Positions 24,784 through 32,735 of a DNA stretch of 52,907 nt are shown here, in pieces (the stretch's first letter is position 1; each line of letters starts with the position of its first letter). A program made the position numbers and the translations under genes. The notes below the pieces were generated by a model. It was not told the origin of the DNA, made no database searches, and was given only the letters and a program-made list of their open reading frames with translations. The DNA is from Elusimicrobia bacterium UBA4817 (GTDB lineage Bacteria; Elusimicrobiota; UBA8919): positions 1 to 52,907 of the forward strand of contig DHFT01000023.1 of assembly GCA_002402375.1 (NCBI GenBank), read 5' to 3'.

Positions 24784-25692
24784 ATGAAAAAAATCGGTCA
24801 TCTGATTGAATTTATTTTACTTTTTATTTTCAATATATTTATTCTGATTATTCCATTGAAAATGGCATTGTGGTTCGGCCGTCGTCTCGGCGACATTGCG
24901 TTTTTTGTCTTAAAAATCAGAAGAGATGTTGTTATGAAAAACCTCTCTTTTGCGTTCTTAAATAAAAATCCTGATGAACTCTTTGATATTGCCCGTAGAA
25001 CATATCAGAATTTCGGGATGTCTATGATGGAACTTTTATCCTTTCCCAAACTGAAAATAAAAAAACTTATAAATAATAAAATTGAATTTGAAGGACTTGA
25101 ATATCTTGACGAACTTATCGCACAAAAGCAGGGTGCGGTGCTGGTAGCCGGGCATTTCGGTTCATGGGAACTTATGGGCGCCGCTACCTGTCAAAAGGGT
25201 TATCCGCTTGATTTTCTGGTCGGCAAACAGCATAATGTTCCGGTGGACAATCTACTCAATTTTTACAGAAAAATAAAAAAAATTGGAATCATTCAATTAA
25301 AAATGGCGTTAAAAGGAGTTATGAAAGCGGTTAAAGGAGGCAGGTTTGTAGCGATGCTTTCCGACCAGGACGCCGGAAAAAGGGACGGCGTGTTTGTCAA
25401 TTTTTTTTGCCGTCCGGCTTCGACTCCGAAGGGTCCCGCCGTTTTTTCTTTGCGGGCTGGCGTACCGATAATTATGGGATTTTGTATAAGGCAGAAATCA
25501 TTTAACAGACATAAAATAAAATTTTTGAAAGTTGATTTCAAAAAAACCGGTGATGACGAAAAAGACATTGAACTTTTAACCTCAAAATATACTCAGATTT
25601 TAGAGGGTTTTATCAAAAAATATCCGGACCACTGGTTTTGGTTCCATAAAAGATGGAAAACGGTTATTGACAATGCGCCGAATATGTATTAG
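24784..25692 (+). CDS. LpxL/HtrB-family lipid A acyltransferase
   Basis: A 302-residue member of the lysophospholipid/lipid A biosynthesis acyltransferase family: one N-terminal membrane segment, then the H-x4-E catalytic motif GHFGSWE (about residue 119), KQHNVPVDNLL, the block LSDQDAGKRDGVFVNFF, and the tail HWFWFHKRWKT. These are typical of late acyltransferases that add secondary acyl chains to Kdo2-lipid IVA. It implies that the host makes lipid A and has an outer membrane. Confidence 0.92.
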   Translation: MKKIGHLIEFILLFIFNIFILIIPLKMALWFGRRLGDIAFFVLKIRRDVVMKNLSFAFLNKNPDELFDIARRTYQNFGMSMMELLSFPKLKIKKLINNKIEFEGLEYLDELIAQKQGAVLVAGHFGSWELMGAATCQKGYPLDFLVGKQHNVPVDNLLNFYRKIKKIGIIQLKMALKGVMKAVKGGRFVAMLSDQDAGKRDGVFVNFFCRPASTPKGPAVFSLRAGVPIIMGFCIRQKSFNRHKIKFLKVDFKKTGDDEKDIELLTSKYTQILEGFIKKYPDHWFWFHKRWKTVIDNAPNMY

Positions 25693-25729
25693 AATAAACA
25701 CGATTAAAAATTAAGGTAAAAACAATAAT

Positions 25730-25800
25730 TTTTCATTTTTTTCGCCACTTGAATCGGCGAATCCGCCTTTGGCGGAAATTGTGAATTTTTAATTGATTTT
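25730..25800. repeat. AT-rich repeat split by a GC-rich palindrome
   Basis: TTTTTCATTTTT (from about 25730) and AATTTTTAATTGATTTT (25784-25800) match the 22018-22045 sequence but are separated by TTCGCC...GGCGAA-TCCGCC-ttt-GGCGGA (25741-25776). Confidence 0.75.
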
Positions 25801-25803
25801 CCT

Positions 25804-25891
25804 GGAGAGGTGGCCGAGCGGCTGAAGGCGCGGGTCTCGAAAACCCGTATATCGCTTTGCGGTATCGAGAGTTCAAATCTCTCCCTCTCCG
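25804..25891 (+). tRNA. tRNA-Ser (anticodon CGA)
   Basis: Class II tRNA of 88 nt. Acceptor arms GGAGAGG (25804-25810) and CCTCTCC (25884-25890) pair, with discriminator G at 25891. The anticodon arm is CGGGT-ctCGAaa-ACCCG, so the anticodon CGA reads UCG. A long variable arm follows (ATATCGCTTTGCGGTAT), then the T-arm with GTTCAAATC. The 3' CCA is not encoded. The next gene starts 16 nt later. Confidence 0.96.
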
Positions 25892-25907
25892 GATTTCCGG
25901 AGGTTTT

Positions 25908-27062
25908 ATGAAACACGCCCAACTGACGCAGAACAATACTCGGAACAGACGCAGAACTTGGCAATTGTTGTTATCTATCTCCGTTGGTGTTTTCTTTTTG
26001 TATAATCCGTGTTTTGCCAAAAAGGAAGGGAATGTCCTTCTGGATGCGATTCCTAAGGCGATTTCGCCGAACGGAGACGGCTTATACGAAAAGACAAGGT
26101 TTGTAATTTCTGCGTATACGGGTAAAGTAAAAAAATGGAGCATTGAGGTAAAAAATGACCTCGGCGTTCCGGTAAAAACGTTTACGGGGGAAGATTCCAT
26201 TCCCGTTGCACTTGAATGGGACGGGACGGACAGTAAAAATGCCGTTGTGCCCGACGGTAGATATGTGTGTGTTATGGATGTTGACGGAAAATATCCCGCC
26301 CGTTCAAATGAATTATGGCTTAATGTGGATACCGTTGAGCCGTTTGTAGGTGTTTCCGTTTCAACATATGGGATTACTCCGGACAACGACGGAAAGGATG
26401 ATTTTCTGGATATTTCCCTCGTGGCGGAAGACCCCGTAGGTTTTTCACTTTGGCAGATGTCAATTGAGAATCAAAAGGGCGTTGAGGTAATATCCAGAAA
26501 GGGTACCGATGATGTCCTGAAAAATTTTAAATGGGACGGCAAAGACGATTATTACAAAAATGTCGTTCCCGACGGTAAATATAAAATAAAATTTAGCGTG
26601 CTTGATGCGGTCGGTAACAAAACAGAGGCAGAACCCGTGGAAATAGATGTTAATATACAGGAGAAAATTATTCCCGAAGTAAAAAATATTTCCGTTAAAG
26701 AGGAAAAAAGAGGGCTGGTCGTTAACCTTGCATCGTCGGTACTTTTTGATTCAGGCAAGGCAGAATTAAAACCCGCCTCTTATCCGGTTTTGAACGAAGT
26801 GGTAAAACTTATGCAGGAATATCCGGAAAATAAAATTTTGATTGAAGGACATACGGACAGTTACGGAAGCAATGCGTATAATAAAAAATTATCCGAAAAA
26901 CGGGCGCAGGCGGTAGTTAGCATTCTGGTTTCAAAATACGCAGTGAACTCAAAACGGCTGAAAGCGGTCGGTTACGGAGAGGAAAAACCGATTGCGGATA
27001 ATAAAACGGCCGCCGGCAGAGAACAAAACAGAAGAGTGGAAATCATAATACTCAAAAAATAA
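25908..27062 (+). CDS. OmpA-family protein with two FlgD-type Ig-like domains
   Basis: A 384-residue envelope protein. The basic n-region (QLTQNNTRNRRRTW) is encoded by a CGCAGAAC-type repeat; the hydrophobic core LLLSISVGVFFLYNPCFA follows, with cleavage likely near residue 37. Two FlgD-like domains (about 45-145 and 150-245) show AISPNGDGLYEKTRF, EWDGTDSKNAVVPDGRYVC and FKWDGKDDYYKNVVPDGKYK. The C-terminal OmpA domain (about 265-384) binds peptidoglycan: LFDSGKAELKPASYPVL, IEGHTDSYGSNAYNKKLSEKRAQAV, GYGEEKPIADN, REQNRRVEI. GGAGG precedes the ATG, which lies 16 nt after the tRNA. Confidence 0.92.
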   Translation: MKHAQLTQNNTRNRRRTWQLLLSISVGVFFLYNPCFAKKEGNVLLDAIPKAISPNGDGLYEKTRFVISAYTGKVKKWSIEVKNDLGVPVKTFTGEDSIPVALEWDGTDSKNAVVPDGRYVCVMDVDGKYPARSNELWLNVDTVEPFVGVSVSTYGITPDNDGKDDFLDISLVAEDPVGFSLWQMSIENQKGVEVISRKGTDDVLKNFKWDGKDDYYKNVVPDGKYKIKFSVLDAVGNKTEAEPVEIDVNIQEKIIPEVKNISVKEEKRGLVVNLASSVLFDSGKAELKPASYPVLNEVVKLMQEYPENKILIEGHTDSYGSNAYNKKLSEKRAQAVVSILVSKYAVNSKRLKAVGYGEEKPIADNKTAAGREQNRRVEIIILKK

Positions 27063-27898
27063 TGACCGGGTTAAAAAAAATAATTTTGTCAGTTTCCATA
27101 ATAATAATTTTTTTGATAATTATTTTTACGGTCGTAATAAAATTTGTTTTTCCGTCAAAACTTTTGAAAAATTATGTACAGGGAAGAATTGCATATATTT
27201 CCGGTGCTAAAACCGAATTAAAAGATATATCGGTCGGGTTAAGCGGGATTAATCTGATTGATATTGTAATCTTTCAGCCGGCCGTATTTGAATTAAAAAT
27301 AGAGGAAGTGATAATTTCGCCTAATTTGTTTCCGTTTCCGAGAAAACAGGTTGCTTTTAACGAAATAAAAATAATAAAACCGAAATTTAATATATGGAAA
27401 AATTTTACGAATTTCAGAATAAAAAAAAGCATCTTATCTTCCGGCTATACATTAGTTTTAAACAGATTGAAAATTGAAGACGGAAGTTTTTATTGCGGTA
27501 AACTTGAAATTTCTGACATTCAAATTGATATTAAAAATGCGTCAACTACCAGCATATTTCCGGTAGAAATATTTTTTAGCATTAACGATGTCGGAGCAAA
27601 AATTTCTGCCGAATATAATTTCAAAGAACAGTATCTTAAAATAAAGAACGCAGTTTTTAAAAGTGATAAAAAAAATATGATAATTTCTGGTAGTATTGAA
27701 AAACCCATGAACCCGGATGATGCGAAGTTTGATGTTAGTGTCAAAGGCAGCGGTGAATTATTTAATAAAATATTTTGGTCAGATTTCAAGCAAAAAAAGA
27801 AAATCATAATTTTTGATAAAGAAAATATCAATCTGAAAATTCACGGGAATCTTGACTCGTTTCAGATATTAAATTTTCAGGGAGGTGATGTAAAATGA
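27062..27898 (+). CDS. Single-pass membrane protein, AsmA/DUF748-like
   Basis: An N-terminal membrane helix (IILSVSIIIIFLIIIFTVVIKFVF, residues 7-30) leads into a beta-rich domain of about 245 residues with the AsmA-like feel of KNYVQGRIAYISGAKTELKDISVGLSG (repeated short strands). The ATG overlaps the OmpA gene stop by 1 bp. AsmA-like proteins bridge the periplasm and move lipids in diderms, but this one is short and the similarity is only by pattern. Confidence 0.55.
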   Translation: MTGLKKIILSVSIIIIFLIIIFTVVIKFVFPSKLLKNYVQGRIAYISGAKTELKDISVGLSGINLIDIVIFQPAVFELKIEEVIISPNLFPFPRKQVAFNEIKIIKPKFNIWKNFTNFRIKKSILSSGYTLVLNRLKIEDGSFYCGKLEISDIQIDIKNASTTSIFPVEIFFSINDVGAKISAEYNFKEQYLKIKNAVFKSDKKNMIISGSIEKPMNPDDAKFDVSVKGSGELFNKIFWSDFKQKKKIIIFDKENINLKIHGNLDSFQILNFQGGDVK

Positions 27899-28116
27899 TG
27901 GCGGTAATTGGCGGTATTGTTGCGGTCTTAATCGGTGTTGTTTTGTTGTTCGGCGGCCCGCTTTTTGGTATTCCTGTTTATATGTGGGATGACGTTAAGG
28001 TCTGTCTGAAAGGAACATTCTCTTCCGGACTTGTGTTGGGAGGAATTCTCGCAGTTATAGCAGGTGTTTCGGCAATCAGGGACAGGGCAAAATCGAAGTC
28101 AGAGGAAAATAAATAA
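27895..28116 (+). CDS. Small membrane protein with two TM helices
   Basis: 73 residues: two hydrophobic helices (MAVIGGIVAVLIGVVLLFGGPLFGI and GLVLGGILAVIAGVSAI) and a charged tail (RDRAKSKSEENK). It is coupled by 4 bp (ATGA) to the AsmA-like gene; a Shine-Dalgarno GGGAGGTG lies within that gene. No family is recognised. Confidence 0.7.
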   Translation: MMAVIGGIVAVLIGVVLLFGGPLFGIPVYMWDDVKVCLKGTFSSGLVLGGILAVIAGVSAIRDRAKSKSEENK

Positions 28117-28124
28117 AGAACCCC

Positions 28125-28178
28125 GCCCTTCCTGCATAGGGCGGTAGACGTTGAGTGAAAAGCAGGAGAAGGAAGGGC
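28125..28178. repeat. Inverted repeat overlapping the thiL ribosome-binding site
   Basis: GCCCTTCC-TGC (28125-28135) can pair with GCAGG (28162-28166) and GGAAGGGC (28171-28178). The right arm includes the GGAAGG Shine-Dalgarno of thiL, so the hairpin could mask it. No TPP riboswitch core is seen. Confidence 0.6.
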
Positions 28179-28181
28179 CGG

Positions 28182-29180
28182 GTGAAAATATCTCAACTTG
28201 GCGAGTTCGGTTTAATAGAAAGAATAAGAGAGAAAAATAAAAAAGCGGTTCATCATTCCGGAACGGTTATCGGCATATGCGACGATTGTGCTGTCGTAAA
28301 ATGCGGAAACGAAAATTTGCTTTTTACGACGGATACGCTTGTAGAAAATGTCCATTTTTCAAAAAAATATTTCAGTTTTTTTGATATCGGATATAAGTCG
28401 CTTGCCGTTAATCTTTCCGATATTGCTGCGATGGGCGGCGTGCCGCTTTACTCTCTTGTAACCGCTGGTTTTTCTGCCGAAGCAAAAATTGAAGACGCAG
28501 ATGAAATTTATCGCGGAATAAACAAACTTGCTTCCGAGTTCAATGTTGAAATTATAGGAGGAGATACCGTTAAATCACCAACTGCCTTGATAATTTCAAT
28601 TACACTTATAGGAAAAACTATTTACGGAACAGGTATAAAAAGAAGCGGAGCAAAACCTGGCGATTTAATTTTCACGACTGGAAATTTCGGTGATTCTTCG
28701 GCAGGACTTTATCTGCTACAAAAAGGTATTTCGGGCTACAAAGAACTTAAAAAAAAACACCTAAATCCCTACCCGCGAATTAAAGAAGGACTTTTTATTG
28801 CGAAATCCGGTTTTGCAACTTCAATGATTGATTCTTCCGACGGATTTGATAAGTCGGTTCGTTTTATCTGTCAGGAATCAAAAGTCGGTGCCGAAATTTA
28901 TTTAAACAAAATCCCTGTTTCCGGATCACTTAAAAAATTTGTTACCACTTACCACTTATCCCACAGGGACTCCTTACCGTTGCCACTTACCACTTACTGT
29001 CTTTTTGGAGGCGAAGAATATGAATTGCTCTTTACCGTGCCGCCCGGTAAAAAAACATATTTTGAAAAAAAGTTTTATGAAGTAGGGAAAATTACAAAAA
29101 ACAAAAAAATTGTCTACCTTGATTCGAATAATAAAAAAGTTATCTTAAAAGATAAAGGATATGATCATTTTAAGAAATAA
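28182..29180 (+). CDS. thiL: Thiamine-monophosphate kinase
   Basis: ThiL phosphorylates thiamine monophosphate to the diphosphate. The family N-terminus LGEFGLIERIREK, IGICDDCAVVK, LFTTDTLVENVHF, NLSDIAAMGGVPLYSLV, GGDTVKSP and GGEEYELLFTVP are present, giving the PurM-like ATP-grasping fold. The GTG at 28182 (VKISQLGEF) is the likely start; an ATG at 28155 would add 9 residues encoded by repeat DNA. About 18 residues (TTYHLSHRDSLPLPLTTY) just before GGEEYELLF are repeat-encoded and absent from typical ThiL. Its end overlaps the next gene by 20 bp. Confidence 0.93.
   Translation: MKISQLGEFGLIERIREKNKKAVHHSGTVIGICDDCAVVKCGNENLLFTTDTLVENVHFSKKYFSFFDIGYKSLAVNLSDIAAMGGVPLYSLVTAGFSAEAKIEDADEIYRGINKLASEFNVEIIGGDTVKSPTALIISITLIGKTIYGTGIKRSGAKPGDLIFTTGNFGDSSAGLYLLQKGISGYKELKKKHLNPYPRIKEGLFIAKSGFATSMIDSSDGFDKSVRFICQESKVGAEIYLNKIPVSGSLKKFVTTYHLSHRDSLPLPLTTYCLFGGEEYELLFTVPPGKKTYFEKKFYEVGKITKNKKIVYLDSNNKKVILKDKGYDHFKK
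28945..28996 (+). repeat. CCACTTA tandem pairs inside thiL
   Basis: CCACTTA occurs head-to-tail at 28945 and 28952 and again at 28983 and 28990, flanking tcccacagggactcc. The total insert keeps the thiL frame. Confidence 0.85.
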
Positions 29181-30759
29181 TTTTTCAAAATTGGTGTTTT
29201 TAAGTTTTTTATGTTGTATTCTTTTTTTACCGTTTTTTAATAAAGCAATTTCCGGTGATTCAATTTTTTATATTTATACCGCAAAACAGATTTTGAAAGA
29301 ACCACTTAAACCGTTTGATTTTCAAATAAACTGTGCCGAAAAAAATTATTACGGGTGGGATGTTGCCAATAATCCGCCATTGATTTCATATTTTTTGGCA
29401 GCATGTATGAAGATATTCGGAGAAAATGAAAAGGTTCTTCATCTTGTTTTTTTTGGTTTTACTCTACTTGCCGTCGTTGGGATGTTTTTGCTTTCCAAAG
29501 AATTAAAAGTTGATCCGTTTTTTTCAGTGCTTCTTTTAATAGCAAGTCCGGCATTTTTTGTGAATGCCACCGATATTATGCTTGATATTCCTATGCTTGC
29601 GTTTTCGCTGTGGGGCATCTATTTTGCAATTCGTAGCCCCCGACTTCAGTCGGGGGTGAGCGAAGCGAATAAAAGGACGCCTGGCTGGATTTTACTTGGT
29701 TTGGCAGTGCTTATAAAATTTGTAGCGATTATAAATTTACCGATTATTTTTGCATGGTTTTTACTTAATAAAAAATTAAAAAAAAATCTTGTATTTTTTT
29801 TGATTCCAATTATATTTTTAATTGCGTGGTCAGTCCATAATAAATTAATTTATGGTGAAATTCAAATTTTGAAAAAATCGCTATCGGTCGGACTGTCTTT
29901 CGGTCTCATAAAAGAAATCCCGCTTTTAACCTACCTCGGCGGTGCCTTTATTTTTCCTTTGAGTATTTTGTGGATTAGTTTCAAATATAATAAAGTTTAT
30001 GTTTGGTTTTTTATAATTTTTTTCTCAGCCATAAATCTTTTTTTTAACTTAATCGGTTATTCTGGTTTACAAAATTTGTTTTTAAGCATTTTTATTTCTT
30101 CAGCGGTTATCCTGATTTTTATTTTTGCGGAGTATCTTAAGAAAACAAATTTCCAAAATGAAATAGTTTTCCTTATAACATGGTTTTTTCTATATTTTCT
30201 TTTTTTTGCATCCGTTTCTGCGATAATTGCTGTAAGGTATCTCTTGCCTCTTTTACCGCCTGTAATAATGCTAACGGTAAAAATATCAGAAAAAGTATCG
30301 GACAGAAAAGTTTTTTTGACAATAACGGTTGCCGTGGGAATCATCCTGTCGTTATTTCTTGCCCATTCTGATTATATTTTAGCGAATTCATATAGGAATA
30401 TTGCTGACCATTTGAAGTCAAATTATACTGGTAAAATTTATTTCAGAGGTGACATGAGTTTTCGCGGTTTTCAGTATTATATGGAAAAAAACGGATTTAT
30501 TTGTTTAAATGAAAATATCGTTAATAATTTACCGGAGAGTCATTTGATTACTTCCGTTTTCTCTTTGAAAACGAATCTTGTTTCCGGAATAGAAAAAAAT
30601 AAGAAACAGGTTGAAGAAAAATGTGTGTTCACAAAAAACCCGTTTAGAACGATGAATCCGTCGGCGAATGCAGGATTTCACTTGAATTTATACGGGTTTC
30701 TGCCGTATTCGGTTTCAAAGAAACCGTTAGAAAAATTTACGATTTACAAAATAAAATGA
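29161..30759 (+). CDS. Polytopic glycosyltransferase (GT39/ArnT-like)
   Basis: A 532-residue membrane protein with about 11 TM helices. The first periplasmic loop has the DxD-like GDSIFYIYTAKQIL and WDVANNPPLISYFLAACMKIFGE, as in lipid-linked-sugar transferases of the PMT/ArnT type. A REP-like element lies in frame between two TM segments, encoding RSPRLQSGVSEANK (about residues 159-172) in a loop. It probably glycosylates a surface lipid or protein; donor and acceptor are unknown. It is coupled by 4 bp to the next gene. Confidence 0.75.
   Translation: MIILRNNFSKLVFLSFLCCILFLPFFNKAISGDSIFYIYTAKQILKEPLKPFDFQINCAEKNYYGWDVANNPPLISYFLAACMKIFGENEKVLHLVFFGFTLLAVVGMFLLSKELKVDPFFSVLLLIASPAFFVNATDIMLDIPMLAFSLWGIYFAIRSPRLQSGVSEANKRTPGWILLGLAVLIKFVAIINLPIIFAWFLLNKKLKKNLVFFLIPIIFLIAWSVHNKLIYGEIQILKKSLSVGLSFGLIKEIPLLTYLGGAFIFPLSILWISFKYNKVYVWFFIIFFSAINLFFNLIGYSGLQNLFLSIFISSAVILIFIFAEYLKKTNFQNEIVFLITWFFLYFLFFASVSAIIAVRYLLPLLPPVIMLTVKISEKVSDRKVFLTITVAVGIILSLFLAHSDYILANSYRNIADHLKSNYTGKIYFRGDMSFRGFQYYMEKNGFICLNENIVNNLPESHLITSVFSLKTNLVSGIEKNKKQVEEKCVFTKNPFRTMNPSANAGFHLNLYGFLPYSVSKKPLEKFTIYKIK
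29633..29671 (+). repeat. REP-like element (GTAG...GAATA) in frame inside a glycosyltransferase gene
   Basis: GTAG (29633-29636), stem CCCCCGAC-ttca-GTCGGGGG (29637-29656), tail TGAGCGAAGCGAATA. It is in opposite orientation relative to its host gene compared with the hypE copy, and also without a stop codon in the frame used. Confidence 0.85.
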
Positions 30760-32735
30760 CAAAAAAATATTTCAAATTATTTTTTATAAGTTTTGCAGCA
30801 CTTTTTTTAGAAATTGCATGCATCAGATGGTTCAATTCCAATGTTGTTATGCTTTCTTATTTTTCCAACTTTGTTTTGCTTGCATGTTTTTTAGGGTTGG
30901 GTATCGGGATGCTTCTTGTATCAAAAAAAACGGATTTCATAGTTTTATTTCCTTCAATTTTTTTAATTTTGTGTGTTATATTCTGGAAGGTAATAATTAG
31001 ATTGACGGTTAATTCCGATATAAGCGTATATTTTACCGCTTCGGGTTTTGCCAAAGGCGTGCCGTTGTATAATGCGAGCGCATGGTGGTTTCTTCCGGTT
31101 ATTTTTATACTTGCAACCATAATGTTTATTTCTGTCGGGCAGGAAGTCGGTAGAGCATTTTACGGCATTAAACCGCTTGTTGCTTACATAATAAATATCT
31201 TTGGAGCAATTTTTGGCGTCGGGTTATTTACAGCAATTTCATTTTTTAACAGTTCACCTTTTATGTGGTTTATTATTGCCTTTTCGTGTCTTCTGCCATA
31301 CATATATAAAAAACGGCTTTTTTATTTTAATGTTCTTGCGGTTATATTATCATTTTTTTTCTTATGGATGATAAGCCGCGGTGCGGTTTTCTCGCCGTAT
31401 TATAGGATTGACGTAATCAGCAGTGTCAACGGTGTGATAGTCAACGGAATTCCCCATCAGATAATGCTTGATATAGACAAAGAGTTTGTCAATAACTACG
31501 AGTTCCCGTATAAACTTGTAAAAAAACCGAAAAAAGTTTTAATACTCGGCGCCGGCACCGGAAATGATACAGCAGTTGCCTTAAAAAACGGTGCTGAAAA
31601 AATAGATGCCGTTGAAATAGACCCTGTGATTATTGAAATAGGAAATCGGCATCCGAATAAACCCTATCAAAATAAAAAAGTAAAAATTTTCAATGATGAT
31701 GCCCGGGCTTTTCTTAAAAAATCCGACGAAAAATATGATTTAGTAATTTTTGCTTTAATAGATTCGCTTACTGTTTTTTCACAATTTTCCTCCGTGCGTC
31801 TTGAAAATTTTATTTTTACAAAAGATGCGTTTGATGATGTAAAAAAACATTTAACCGACGATGGTGTTGTTGTTATATACAATCAGTTCAGAAAAATATG
31901 GATCGTTGAGCGTCTGTCAAAAATGCTTGAAGAAACTTTCGGCAAAAAAACGGTTGTCTACAATGAACAGGAAAAAGAGCATTTCGCAGTGCTGTTTAAC
32001 GGCCCGGGAATTGAAAAAATAAATTTTCCAAAAAAAGCGGAATTATTTCCCAAGCAAAAAGTTCCGTTGTTTTTGACATCAAATTATCAGATAAAATCAA
32101 CCACCGATAATTGGCCGTTTTTGTATCTTAAAGAGCCGACAATTCCGATACATTATGTTGCGGCTATTTTTATGATATTATTTTTTTCGGGCTTGCTAAT
32201 TTTTGTATTGTCGGACGTTTCTTACGGGGTAAACAACCATTTCTTTTTTCTCGGCGCAGGATTTATGATTTTGGAAACTTCTGCAATCGTAAGATTTGCG
32301 ATGCTTTTCGGTTCAACATGGATTGTCAATTCAATAGTCATAATTGCGATACTTGTCATGGCATTTTTTGCGACATACATTACTAACAGATTTTCTCCGG
32401 ATAACAATAAAAAATTTTATATCTATCTTTTTCTGATGATTGCAGCAAACATTCTGATTCCTTTGAAAACATTTTTAATTTTTCCTTTTTATGTGAAAAT
32501 TGTTTTATCATCATTGCTTTTATTTTTACCGATATATTTTTCCGGAGTAATTTTTGCCACGTCATTTTCTAAATCGGAAAACCCGCCATTATCTTTAGGC
32601 TCAAATTTAATCGGTTCAATGTTCGGCGGCTGTCTTGAATACATTTCGTTAAAATACGGTTATGGTTCGTTGATGTTTCTCTTGCTGGGGGTATATTTTG
32701 TTTCAATTAAAAACTTTAAGTGGAAAATTAGATAA
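30756..32735 (+). CDS. Membrane-embedded spermidine-synthase-like methyltransferase-fold protein
   Basis: 659 residues: seven or so N-terminal TM helices (residues 1-215), a soluble domain at about 220-455, then about six more TM helices. The soluble domain is spermidine-synthase-like: KVLILGAGTGNDTAVALKNGAEKIDAVEIDP, NDDARAFLKKSDEKYDLVIF. This fused form is widespread in environmental bacteria and its product is unproven. It sits between two glycosyltransferase genes, overlapping the first by 4 bp and the next by 38 bp, so an envelope role is as likely as polyamine synthesis. Confidence 0.8.
   Translation: MTKKYFKLFFISFAALFLEIACIRWFNSNVVMLSYFSNFVLLACFLGLGIGMLLVSKKTDFIVLFPSIFLILCVIFWKVIIRLTVNSDISVYFTASGFAKGVPLYNASAWWFLPVIFILATIMFISVGQEVGRAFYGIKPLVAYIINIFGAIFGVGLFTAISFFNSSPFMWFIIAFSCLLPYIYKKRLFYFNVLAVILSFFFLWMISRGAVFSPYYRIDVISSVNGVIVNGIPHQIMLDIDKEFVNNYEFPYKLVKKPKKVLILGAGTGNDTAVALKNGAEKIDAVEIDPVIIEIGNRHPNKPYQNKKVKIFNDDARAFLKKSDEKYDLVIFALIDSLTVFSQFSSVRLENFIFTKDAFDDVKKHLTDDGVVVIYNQFRKIWIVERLSKMLEETFGKKTVVYNEQEKEHFAVLFNGPGIEKINFPKKAELFPKQKVPLFLTSNYQIKSTTDNWPFLYLKEPTIPIHYVAAIFMILFFSGLLIFVLSDVSYGVNNHFFFLGAGFMILETSAIVRFAMLFGSTWIVNSIVIIAILVMAFFATYITNRFSPDNNKKFYIYLFLMIAANILIPLKTFLIFPFYVKIVLSSLLLFLPIYFSGVIFATSFSKSENPPLSLGSNLIGSMFGGCLEYISLKYGYGSLMFLLLGVYFVSIKNFKWKIR

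Noticed and set aside
25857..25907. Extended start of the OmpA-family gene inside the tRNA
   Set aside because: Those codons are the 3' half of tRNA-Ser; GGAGG precedes the ATG at 25908.
28125..28178. TPP riboswitch upstream of thiL
   Set aside because: The conserved CUGAGA and related core motifs are missing; only a repeat-like hairpin is seen.
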